Assembly: GCF_907164965.1 (NCBI RefSeq)
Contig: NZ_CAJRAM010000036.1
Span: forward strand, 1-42,527
Reading direction: 5' to 3'
Length of the DNA: 42,527 nucleotides
Source: Coxiella endosymbiont of Ornithodoros maritimus
GTDB lineage: Bacteria; Pseudomonadota; Gammaproteobacteria; Coxiellales; Coxiellaceae
Positions 26,402-34,199 of this stretch are shown one piece after another. The translations under genes were made by a program, and so were the position numbers. Each line of letters opens with the position of its first letter. Position 1 is the first letter of the stretch. The notes below the pieces were generated by a model, which saw only the letters and a program-made list of their open reading frames with translations, was not told the DNA's origin and did not search any database.

Positions 26402-27343
26402 GTGAAACGGTATCTTTTTTTTGCTATTATCTTTTTCATTCCTATGCTTAGTCTGGCTGCGGTGTCCGAAATGAATGGAAGCATACCAGTACAATCCTTT
26501 CAAAAAGCCGATAACCAAACTTCCCCCCTGTCGGTGACTTTACCTGCAGCCTCTCAAGCTGAGGGATCAGCAGCTAAGGTAGTTCCAGAATTGAACGAAA
26601 ATAAAAGTCCCGATAATACATCTCAAAATCAGACACCTAAAAATCCCGCCTTTACGGCTCTCCGCCCTGCTTCTAAAAAGTCAGCGTTTGAAACTGAAAT
26701 AGGACCAAGTACGGATGACGTCTCTGCATCCGCTAATGCGGTTGTGAGCCATGACTCTTCGGCTATAGTTCAGGCAGAACTTACTCAATTGAACCAAAAT
26801 AGTTTGCAATTTCAGCAGCAAACAGACGGTCTCTTGGAGCAACTGAATAGTCAAAACCAACAATTACAGCAGCGATTACAAAGCTTGGAAAAAGTAGTGA
26901 CGTTGCTTAATCAAGAGTTAATTCAGCTCAAACAAGGCAGCCACCCCGTCTCTCAACTACCCCGAAATCCTCCATCTCAAAGCTCTTTTAACGGATGGAT
27001 TCTGTATTTAAGGCAAATTTTAGGAGAAAATGGCTATAGGGTAGCTATAACCGGGATGCTCCTTGCTCTACTTCTGATACTGTGGGCACTTTGGCCGCGG
27101 AAAAGAAAAAATCAAAAAAACCGAAGAGTTTTGGATGATCAACCAGCAATTGGCGGCGCTGACGGGGCGGAATATGATTACATGGGAAGTGCTGAAAGTA
27201 TTCCCGCGAAAATCAATCTGGCTCGGACTTATATTGCGATGGAAGACCCGGTATCAGCGCGTAAAGTGCTCAAGCAAGTAAGTAAACAGGGGAATGAAGA
27301 ACAGCGCCAGGAGGCCGATGAGCTTTTAAAGAGCCTGCCTTGA
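26402..27343 (+). CDS. fimV: FimV-like inner-membrane protein
   Basis: A 313-residue protein with a signal peptide (about 1-19), a Ser/Pro/Asn-rich region, a Gln-rich coiled coil (about 125-180), one membrane helix (about 213-231) and a C-terminal helical domain. That domain reads PAKINLARTYIAMEDPVSARKVLKQV and GNEEQRQEADELLKSLP, matching the FimV C-terminal domain. It is far shorter than Pseudomonas FimV and has no visible LysM domain, so it is a reduced form. FimV links the cell pole, peptidoglycan and type IV pili. GTG start behind GGAG. The fimV-truA order is the ancestral one. Confidence 0.75.
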   Translation: MKRYLFFAIIFFIPMLSLAAVSEMNGSIPVQSFQKADNQTSPLSVTLPAASQAEGSAAKVVPELNENKSPDNTSQNQTPKNPAFTALRPASKKSAFETEIGPSTDDVSASANAVVSHDSSAIVQAELTQLNQNSLQFQQQTDGLLEQLNSQNQQLQQRLQSLEKVVTLLNQELIQLKQGSHPVSQLPRNPPSQSSFNGWILYLRQILGENGYRVAITGMLLALLLILWALWPRKRKNQKNRRVLDDQPAIGGADGAEYDYMGSAESIPAKINLARTYIAMEDPVSARKVLKQVSKQGNEEQRQEADELLKSLP

Positions 27344-27348
27344 GCACA

Positions 27349-28134
27349 ATGGCTCGAATCGCGTTAGGTATACGATACGACGGCTCAGCCTATCACGGGT
27401 GGCAAGTTCAGGAAGCGTTAAAAACAGTCCAAGGGGAAGTTGAAAAAGCTTTATCGGCTGTTGCTAACCATCCTGTTTTTGTCACTTGCGCGGGGCGTAC
27501 CGATGCTGGCGTGCACGCAAGCGCTCAGGTGGTGCATTTTGATACGACCGCCTATCGCAGCGATTACGCCTGGGTTTTTGGGGCTAATAGCAATTTGCCT
27601 CACGATATCAGTGTCTTGTGGGCGAAAGAGGTGGATGAAGATTTTTATGCGCGTTATTCCGCTATAGCGCGGCGTTATCGCTATATCATTTATAATCATG
27701 AAATTCGCCCCGCTATTTTGCGAGAAGCGATTGGGTGGTATTATCGCTCTTTAGATGAAAAACGAATGCAAGCGGGGGCGCAGTATTTAATAGGGGAGCA
27801 CGATTTTAGTTCTTTTCAGGGGGCAGGGTGCCAATCGCGGACACCAGTGCGGAAGATTCTTCAGATTGAAATTTATCGAATTCGGCGTATGGTAGTCATT
27901 GAAGTACAAGCCAATGCATTTTTATTGCACATGGTGCGTAATATTGCCGGTGTATTAATAGCGATTGGAAGCGGTGAAAAGCACCCTGACTGGGTGCGAA
28001 CGGTTTTGAGAGCGAAAGACCGTCGGCTAGGAGGCGTTACGGTTCCTCCGAATGGACTTTATTTGGTGGAGGTCGATTACCCTTCTCATTTCAAACTGCC
28101 CCGCACGCCCTTAGGACCGTTTTTTTTACCCTAA
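27349..28134 (+). CDS. truA: tRNA pseudouridine(38-40) synthase TruA
   Basis: Converts U38-40 of tRNA anticodon stems to pseudouridine. From ATG 27349 it is 261 residues and begins [19 protein letters not shown]. The catalytic Asp52 lies in [29 protein letters not shown] and [19 protein letters not shown] are family signatures. An in-frame TTG at 27340 would overlap the fimV stop by 4 bases and add MST; the ATG fits homologues better. Spacing to accD is only 26 bases, with no trpF between them. Confidence 0.94.
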   Translation: MARIALGIRYDGSAYHGWQVQEALKTVQGEVEKALSAVANHPVFVTCAGRTDAGVHASAQVVHFDTTAYRSDYAWVFGANSNLPHDISVLWAKEVDEDFYARYSAIARRYRYIIYNHEIRPAILREAIGWYYRSLDEKRMQAGAQYLIGEHDFSSFQGAGCQSRTPVRKILQIEIYRIRRMVVIEVQANAFLLHMVRNIAGVLIAIGSGEKHPDWVRTVLRAKDRRLGGVTVPPNGLYLVEVDYPSHFKLPRTPLGPFFLP

Positions 28135-28160
28135 TTTGCTATCTTTTAGAAGGGTCAGCG

Positions 28161-29036
28161 ATGAACTGGTTTACAAAATTGTTACCAAAAATTTCGACAG
28201 CGAAGAAGAAAGGTGTGCCTGAAGGGGTTTGGCATAAATGTCCCTCTTGTACGGCGGTGCTTTATCGAGTTGAGTTAGAGCGCAATTTAGACGTGTGCCC
28301 GAAATGCTATTATCATATTCGTATTGACCCCCGTAAACGATTGGCGCAATTTTTGGATGAGGGCGAGCAGGAGGAATTAGCAGCAGACATTTTGGCAGTC
28401 GACCGTTTGAAATTCCGCGATTCCAAAAAATACAAGGACCGCCTTAGCGCTGCCCAGAAAGCTACTGGAGAAAAAGAAGCCTTGGTGGTGTACAGGGGTA
28501 ATGTTTATGGAAACCCGATCGTGGCTGCAGCGTTCAATTTCTTTTTTGTTGGCGGCTCGATGGGCGCGGCCGTGGGAGAGCGATTTGCGGCTGGGGTAGA
28601 GGTAGCAATCAGCGAAAGGCTTCCTTTTGTTTGTTTTTCAACGAGTGGCGGTGCGCGGATGCAAGAAGGTTTATTTTCTTTATTTCAAATGGCGAAAACA
28701 AGTGCGGTACTTGCGCGTTTGGCAGAATATAAGCTTCCCTATATTTCAGTGCTAACCGACCCGACAATGGGTGGCGTTTCTGCCAGTTTGGCTATGCTGG
28801 GGGACGTCATTATTGCTGAGCCAAACGCATTAATTGGATTTTCAGGCCCCCGGGTTATTGAGCAAACGATCCGTCAAACCTTGCCCGAAGGTTTTCAACG
28901 AAGTGAATTTTTATTAGAGCACGGGGCTATTGATATGGTTGTGGACCGTCGTGAATTGAAATCCACAATCACCTCGCTCATTACCAAATTAACCCACCAA
29001 CCCCCACTGGATTTGCCGCCAGAAGAATCTGTTTAA
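28161..29036 (+). CDS. accD: acetyl-CoA carboxylase carboxyltransferase subunit beta
   Basis: Beta half of the carboxyltransferase that makes malonyl-CoA for fatty acids; it pairs with AccA, which is encoded elsewhere. The 291 residues have the N-terminal zinc finger C27-x2-C30...C46-x2-C49 (WHKCPSC and VCPKCYYH). The crotonase-like core shows [47 protein letters not shown] and [11 protein letters not shown]. Start ATG 28161 lies behind AGAAGGG. Confidence 0.96.
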   Translation: MNWFTKLLPKISTAKKKGVPEGVWHKCPSCTAVLYRVELERNLDVCPKCYYHIRIDPRKRLAQFLDEGEQEELAADILAVDRLKFRDSKKYKDRLSAAQKATGEKEALVVYRGNVYGNPIVAAAFNFFFVGGSMGAAVGERFAAGVEVAISERLPFVCFSTSGGARMQEGLFSLFQMAKTSAVLARLAEYKLPYISVLTDPTMGGVSASLAMLGDVIIAEPNALIGFSGPRVIEQTIRQTLPEGFQRSEFLLEHGAIDMVVDRRELKSTITSLITKLTHQPPLDLPPEESV

Positions 29037-29170
29037 AAGGGCTAGTGCTTTAACAATATTTAATTTTAGGGTCTTAAAAATGCAAGCATCCAAATTGAAT
29101 AGCTTAAAAAGCTATGCTGCCTAATAAGATCTATTGAGTTTCTTTATTAAAAAAGTTAGATTCTCCAATC

Positions 29171-30421
29171 ATGAAAAATTGGTTAGCTTACATCAATTCC
29201 CTTCACTTGCGTGAAATTGATTTGGGATTATCGCGGATCACCTCTCTGGCTGAAAAATTATCGTTGAATAATTTCGCTTGTCCCGTTGTGACTCTGGCGG
29301 GAACTAACGGAAAAGGTTCGGTAGTTAAATCGTTGGAAAGCATCTATTTAGCAGCAGGTTATAAAGTAGCTGCTTATACCTCGCCTCATTTATTGCAATT
29401 TAATGAGCGATTGCGGCTCGATGGTAAACCCGTAACAGACGAATTATTCATCGAAGCATTTAAATTTATTGAAGATAACCGGAACCATCAGCCGCTGAGT
29501 TTTTTTGAATTTACCACTTTAGCGATTTTTTATATTTGTAAAAAACAAAATTTAGATATCTTATTGTTGGAAGTAGGATTAGGAGGCCGTCTCGATGCGG
29601 TGAATATCGTTGAGTCGGACGTGGCTGTTATTACTACCATCGACATCGATCACACCGATTGGTTAGGTGAAGATCGTGAATCGATCGGTCGGGAAAAAGC
29701 AGGTATTATTCGGCGTCATAAACCCGTGATAGGCGGCGATCCAAATCTTCCGAATAGCGTTTATGATCAAGTGGAATCGTTGGATGCCCCTTTTTACCAG
29801 TTTGGCAAAGATTTTGTTGCCGTCAGCACGAAAGAAAATTGGCAATGGCAAGGGCCTACCCAGGGTTATCAGGGATTACCGTTGCCGTCACTTAAAATCG
29901 AAAATGTAGCGACCAGTTTGATGGTGATTCATTGTTTACAAGCACAATTGCCAGTGAGGCAACATTCCCTCATTGCCGGTATCAAAAACGCGGTACTGCC
30001 GGGTCGCTTTGAATGGATTCAAACTCCCGCACCAATCGTTTTTGATGTGGCCCACAATCCACAAGCGACAGCTTATCTATCGGAACAGCTCCGTAAAACT
30101 GATCACGCTGGCCGAACTTTAGGGGTGGTAGGGATGTTAAGGGATAAAGATATCCCTGGTGCATTAAAGCCGATGCTGCCCTGCATCGATCAATGGTACG
30201 CTGCTAGTTTGTCAGAATCGCGGGGGGCGACGAGTGCGAATTTGCAAAATGTATTATCTGAACTTCAGGTGGAAAGTTGCTATAATTTCGATTCTGTAGC
30301 AGATGCATTTAAGAAAGCAGTTGGAGATTGCCGCCCACGAGATCGAATGGTGGTGTTTGGTTCTTTTTATACGGTAGCAATGGCGAAACACTTCCTTTCG
30401 GGAGCTGAAAATGGAAGTTAA
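29171..30421 (+). CDS. folC: dihydrofolate synthase / folylpolyglutamate synthase
   Basis: Adds glutamate to dihydropteroate and extends folate polyglutamate tails. The 416 residues carry the Mur-ligase-type P-loop GTNGKGS (44-50), YTSPHLLQFNERLRLDG, EVGLGGRLDAVN, TTIDIDHTDWLGEDRESIGREKAGI and FDVAHNPQA, as expected. The end overlaps dedD by 11 bases. The 134 bases upstream (29037-29170) hold only a short AGCTTAAAAAGCT hairpin and no gene. Whether the cell can make folate from chorismate is doubtful if aroC is truly broken. Confidence 0.95.
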   Translation: MKNWLAYINSLHLREIDLGLSRITSLAEKLSLNNFACPVVTLAGTNGKGSVVKSLESIYLAAGYKVAAYTSPHLLQFNERLRLDGKPVTDELFIEAFKFIEDNRNHQPLSFFEFTTLAIFYICKKQNLDILLLEVGLGGRLDAVNIVESDVAVITTIDIDHTDWLGEDRESIGREKAGIIRRHKPVIGGDPNLPNSVYDQVESLDAPFYQFGKDFVAVSTKENWQWQGPTQGYQGLPLPSLKIENVATSLMVIHCLQAQLPVRQHSLIAGIKNAVLPGRFEWIQTPAPIVFDVAHNPQATAYLSEQLRKTDHAGRTLGVVGMLRDKDIPGALKPMLPCIDQWYAASLSESRGATSANLQNVLSELQVESCYNFDSVADAFKKAVGDCRPRDRMVVFGSFYTVAMAKHFLSGAENGS

Positions 30422-31064
30422 AGCGAAGCAGCGGCTGATCGGCACGTTGGTGTTCCTGGCTATTGTAGCGATATTTTTGCCTTTATTATTCCGTAATCCC
30501 CGTCCCTCGACTGGTTTAACGATGACAACAATTATCCCGCCTGCTCCGGACAAGCCGATAGTTCAATTGCAGCTACCGCCCTCTGCGCCGCCGCCGGTGG
30601 AAACGCCGCTGTCACCAACAAATGCTCTAAATTCGACTCCTAAACCGATAGTAAAGCCTTCGCCATCGCCCGCCGTGCCCGTTTCCAAGCCTAAAAAAGT
30701 GGTGAAAGCAAAAAAAACTCATTCTTTGGAGTCATTATTATCGAAAACACCAACGGCTTGGATCATACAGGTAGCAAGTTTTGTACACCATGACTATGCA
30801 AAGCATTTGCTGCAACAGCTCCGTGCCAAAGGGTTCGATGCTTATCTCCAAAAGAGCCGTGAAGGGAAAGTCATTACCCGCGTTTTTATCGGTCCTGAGA
30901 TCAGTCGTGATAAAATTAATAAAATTCAGAAAAAATTGAAGCGACAAATGCGATTAAATGGCGTCATTAAAAAATATTACTTCGTCACCCCCCGCGAAAG
31001 CGGAGAGATTCAGGGAGTAGCCCCATATTGGCTTCATATGAGTTACTCTTCGCCTTTGGGATGA
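30411..31064 (+). CDS. dedD: DedD-like SPOR-domain cell-division protein
   Basis: A 217-residue inner-membrane protein: short cytosolic start, one membrane helix (about 9-27), a Pro/Ser/Lys-rich periplasmic linker and a C-terminal SPOR domain (AWIIQVASFVHHDYAKHLLQQLRAKGFDAYL, VFIGPEISRDKINKIQKKLK) that binds denuded septal peptidoglycan. After IKKYYFV the last roughly 25 residues and the stop codon are encoded by a palindromic repeat (30981-31068), so the native end has been replaced. It sits between folC and cvpA as in Pseudomonas. Confidence 0.8.
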   Translation: MEVKAKQRLIGTLVFLAIVAIFLPLLFRNPRPSTGLTMTTIIPPAPDKPIVQLQLPPSAPPPVETPLSPTNALNSTPKPIVKPSPSPAVPVSKPKKVVKAKKTHSLESLLSKTPTAWIIQVASFVHHDYAKHLLQQLRAKGFDAYLQKSREGKVITRVFIGPEISRDKINKIQKKLKRQMRLNGVIKKYYFVTPRESGEIQGVAPYWLHMSYSSPLG

Positions 31065-31068
31065 CGAA
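30981..31068. repeat. palindromic element inside the dedD 3' end
   Basis: Begins TTCGTCACCC and ends GGGATGACGAA, inverted ends differing by one base, with a CCCGCGAAAGCGGAGAG hairpin near the left end. It is the same type as 7823-7925. The dedD stop (31062-31064) lies inside its right end. It ends 21 bases before cvpA. Confidence 0.65.
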
Positions 31069-31089
31069 AGATGATAGGCAGTTTGTGAA

Positions 31090-31644
31090 ATGAACTCTCA
31101 TCTCCTTTCTCATTTAAATTGGGTTGATTTTGGGATCATCGGCATTGTTCTTTTTTCGATTATTATCAGTTTTTTTCGTGGATTCGTGCGAGAGGCTGTT
31201 TCATTGGTGGTGTGGGTGACTGCCATTATCGTTGCCATTAAGTTTGTCGAACCTATGCAAATATATTTGCAGACCTGGATTTTCTCTTCTTCTATACGAT
31301 ACGCGGTCGCCTTTATCAGTTTATTTTTATCCATTTTCATTATCGGTATTATTTTAAATATGCTTATTCACCTTTTATTAAAGAAAACGGGTCTTAGCAT
31401 AAGCGATCGATTGTTGGGAATTTTCTTCGGTGCTGGGCGAGGGTTTTTAATTGTTGCTGTTTTATTGTTGTTCGTTAGTGTTGGGAGCGTCAACGATGGG
31501 AGTTCGATTGCGCAATCGCAATTAGCCCCTAAATTTCAACCTATCGTAAGTTGGTTGAACCAATTCTTGCCTTTGCAATTTAAACAATTTTCGCATTGGT
31601 TGGCAGATCAGCCTATTTCGAAGGTCAATAATGAGGGTGGGTAA
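31090..31644 (+). CDS. cvpA: CvpA family inner-membrane protein
   Basis: A 184-residue protein with about four membrane segments (about 12-30, 35-52, 70-95, 105-130). It has the typical start NWVDFGIIGIVLFSIIISFFRGFVREAVSLV. In E. coli the homologue is required for colicin V production and lies upstream of purF, as here (8-base gap). The exact molecular role is not settled. The C-terminal tail is short and soluble. Confidence 0.88.
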   Translation: MNSHLLSHLNWVDFGIIGIVLFSIIISFFRGFVREAVSLVVWVTAIIVAIKFVEPMQIYLQTWIFSSSIRYAVAFISLFLSIFIIGIILNMLIHLLLKKTGLSISDRLLGIFFGAGRGFLIVAVLLLFVSVGSVNDGSSIAQSQLAPKFQPIVSWLNQFLPLQFKQFSHWLADQPISKVNNEGG

Positions 31645-31652
31645 TTTTTAAC

Positions 31653-33173
31653 ATGTGCGGAATCGTGGGTATCATTGCCAATGGTATCGTTAATCAGGCC
31701 CTTTATGACGCCTTAACCATTTTACAACATCGCGGACAAGACGCGGCTGGGATTATGACAAGCGATGGTGAACGCGTTTTCTTACGGAAATCGAATGGGT
31801 TGGTTCGCGACGCGATTCGCGAGCCACACATGCTGCATTTAGTGGGTAATATGGGTATTGGCCATGTTCGTTATCCCACGACGGGGTCAGAAAGCCCTTC
31901 AGAATCGCAACCGTTTTATGTCAATTCACCTTACGGCTTAAGTCTCGTGCACAATGGTAATTTGGTTAATGTGAAAGAATTAGCCAACGACTTAATCTGT
32001 ACGGATCTGCGCCATTTAAATACCACTTCTGATTCGGAAATTTTATTAAATGTTGTTGCACATGAATTACAACATTATGCAGGTGTTCAGTTTTCACCTA
32101 AACAATTGTTTAAAGCCATGACGAAAGTGTATGAAAGGGTGGAAGGCGCGTTTGCGGCTGCAATGATTATTACGGGTTACGGTGTTGTCGGATTTAGGGA
32201 CCCCCATGCTGTTCGTCCTTTAGTTTACGGACGGCGTGACAATGGTAATGGGCCAGAATATATATTGGCTTCTGAAAGCATTGCTTTAGATGCACTGGGT
32301 TTTGAACTCATTGACGATGTGGGTCCCGGAGAAGTTATTTATTTCGATCGTGAGGGGAACGTTCATCGAGAACAGTGTGCCAAACTCGTAAGTCATTCTC
32401 CCTGCATTTTTGAATACATTTATTTGGCGCGCCCGGATTCTATTATTGATGGTATCCCGGTTTACCAAGCACGTTCTGGTATGGGTGAAAGTCTAGCGCA
32501 AAAAATACTACGGGAGCGTCCCGACCACGGTATTGATGTCGTGATTCCTATCCCCGACACGAGTCGGAATGCGGCGCAGGCATTAGCGTGCGCCTTAGAT
32601 GTTCCTTATTCAGAAGGTTTTGTAAAAAACCGTTACATCGGACGGACATTTATCATGCCGGGACAAGCGATGCGGCGAAGCTCTGTTCGATTAAAATTAA
32701 ATGCCATTAAAGCCGAATTTGCCAATAAGATTGCTTTATTAGTTGATGATTCGATTGTGCGAGGTACTACTTCTAAAGAAATTATCCAAATGGCGCGCGA
32801 CGTGGGTGCTAAAAAGGTGTATTTCGCTTCCGCGGCCCCTGAAGTGCGCTACCCCAATGTCTATGGAATTGATATGCCTACTGCCGATGAATTAATTGCT
32901 CACAATAAATCGAGTGAAGAAGTGATGCGTTCAATTGGCGCTGATTGGTTAATCTACCAAAATTTGGAAGATGTTTACCAAGCGATAAACGACGCTATGG
33001 ACCCACATAAGCCAAAAATTGAACGATTTGAAGATTCTGTTTTTACCGGAGATTATATTGCTGGTAATATTACAAAAGAATATTTGGTCGAGTTGGCCGA
33101 ATCCCGTAACGATGCTGTCAAAATGAAAAAACGAGCATTAAACGAGCAGGAAGAGGTGAACGGATTGTTATGA
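31653..33173 (+). CDS. purF: amidophosphoribosyltransferase
   Basis: First committed step of purine synthesis: PRPP plus glutamine to phosphoribosylamine. The 506 residues begin MCGIVGI, where the cysteine becomes the N-terminal nucleophile without a propeptide. Other motifs are LQHRGQDAAGI, GHVRYPTTG, VHNGNL, and the PRPP-binding loop LLVDDSIVRGTTS (about 362-374). Full length. The TGA stop overlaps an ATG (33170) that probably began the next, now broken gene. Confidence 0.96.
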   Translation: MCGIVGIIANGIVNQALYDALTILQHRGQDAAGIMTSDGERVFLRKSNGLVRDAIREPHMLHLVGNMGIGHVRYPTTGSESPSESQPFYVNSPYGLSLVHNGNLVNVKELANDLICTDLRHLNTTSDSEILLNVVAHELQHYAGVQFSPKQLFKAMTKVYERVEGAFAAAMIITGYGVVGFRDPHAVRPLVYGRRDNGNGPEYILASESIALDALGFELIDDVGPGEVIYFDREGNVHREQCAKLVSHSPCIFEYIYLARPDSIIDGIPVYQARSGMGESLAQKILRERPDHGIDVVIPIPDTSRNAAQALACALDVPYSEGFVKNRYIGRTFIMPGQAMRRSSVRLKLNAIKAEFANKIALLVDDSIVRGTTSKEIIQMARDVGAKKVYFASAAPEVRYPNVYGIDMPTADELIAHNKSSEEVMRSIGADWLIYQNLEDVYQAINDAMDPHKPKIERFEDSVFTGDYIAGNITKEYLVELAESRNDAVKMKKRALNEQEEVNGLL

Positions 33174-33513
33174 GAAGCTTTTTTATATTTTAATTTTACT
33201 AATTCTGATCTTTGCGTTTAGCACCTTGATTAAACGTCACGATCACCTTCGGCAAGAAAATTCGTGTTTAGATCCGTAAAACCTTACTGGCGAAAACGTT
33301 AAAACCGAAAACACTTATGTTCCCAAGCACACCCTTTACAGTCATTATATTCTTAAGCAATGTAATGAAAGCACGGGAGAGTGTTGGTGCGTGACAATAG
33401 AAGGAAAAGAAATTCTGGGTACGCGGACTTCGCCAGGAAAGATGCCGAAGCTGTGCAAACTGAATTGGTTTTATGAATTGTATCGACGAATGCAATTCAA
33501 AAGGATAGGCATT
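33170..33513 (+). pseudogene. secreted thyroglobulin type-1 domain protein, inactivated
   Basis: After ATG 33170 a one-base shift in a T run (33179-33184) is needed to read a clear signal-type stretch, LFYILILLILIFAFSTLI, followed by RQENSCLDP and an in-frame TAA (33277-33279). Beyond the stop, the same frame gives TYVPKHTLYSHYILKQC, NESTGECWCVTIEGKE and ILGTRTSPGKMPKLC. This is the core of a thyroglobulin type-1 repeat: QC, CWCV, GT and final P-x-C, with the second cysteine replaced by His. In animals such domains often inhibit cysteine proteases. Two lesions separate start, signal and domain. The frame then runs open into the next gene without its own stop. Confidence 0.7.
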
Positions 33514-33959
33514 ATGAAATCATGGATCGTTGTAGCTAACGCAAGCAAAGTTATAAAATATTTGCCGTTAATAAAATTCCTTACTGGGAAAGATAACCTC
33601 GAATTAATTGAAGAATATACGCATCCGGAAAGCCGGATTCGTGATGTAGAAATAGCTTCTGACAGGCTGGGATATTTTCACGCTGAAAGCCGAGGCAGCG
33701 GGAGTTTTGTGGAGCAGACAAATCCTAAAAAATATGAAGCTGAAAGTTTTGCTCGTGAAATGGTGAACGATTTAGAATCCGGCCAAATGTCTGATTTATT
33801 TCAAGATATTATTTTAGTCGTGACACCGCCGTTTCATGGTCTTCTTAATAAATGTTTAAACCTCAGCTCGACAATAAAATTGCGTTGCTTATCGAAAAAG
33901 ATTACACTAAAGGTAACGATAAAGAATTAGAAAAGCATTTAAAACAACAGATCGGATAA
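33514..33959 (+). pseudogene. host-attachment family protein (PF10116-like), frameshifted
   Basis: ATG 33514 follows an AAAAGGATAGG site. The product starts MKSWIVVANASKVIKYLPLI and has EEYTHPESRIRDVEIASDRLGYF, ESFAREMVNDLESG and LFQDIILVVTPPFHGLLNKCL, the pattern of the bacterial host-attachment protein family. Near 33859 one A appears to be missing. In the current frame the end reads LNLSSTIKLRC, whereas the next frame gives KPQLDNKIALLIEKDYTKGND then ELEKHLKQQIG and the stop at 33957-33959. A truncated, altered product of about 138 residues could still be made. The family name is historical and its biochemical role is unclear. Confidence 0.7.
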
Positions 33960-34199
33960 ATAAAACGCTACTTCCGAAATGACTGTAAAATTGATGCTCT
34001 CTTTCGCCTTGTTCCTTTCAAAGTTCCCTGATACAACGGGCCCCTATCATTATCCACCCGTGGTGAAAAGTGAGAAACTTAAATCCAACATCGGGATTTT
34101 CTTATAGAATTTTTTAAGCAGCGGGAAGGGGGGGAAGCAGCCAATTTGAAAAAGGGTCTTTCTGGGATTCGTTAGCCGCTGCTATGATACGGATTTACC

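Noticed and set aside
32669-32687. A second purF fragment at the ankyrin pseudogene
   Set aside because: The match to 5493-5511 is only 19 bases and the flanks do not align, so it is reported as an observation and not as a purF copy.
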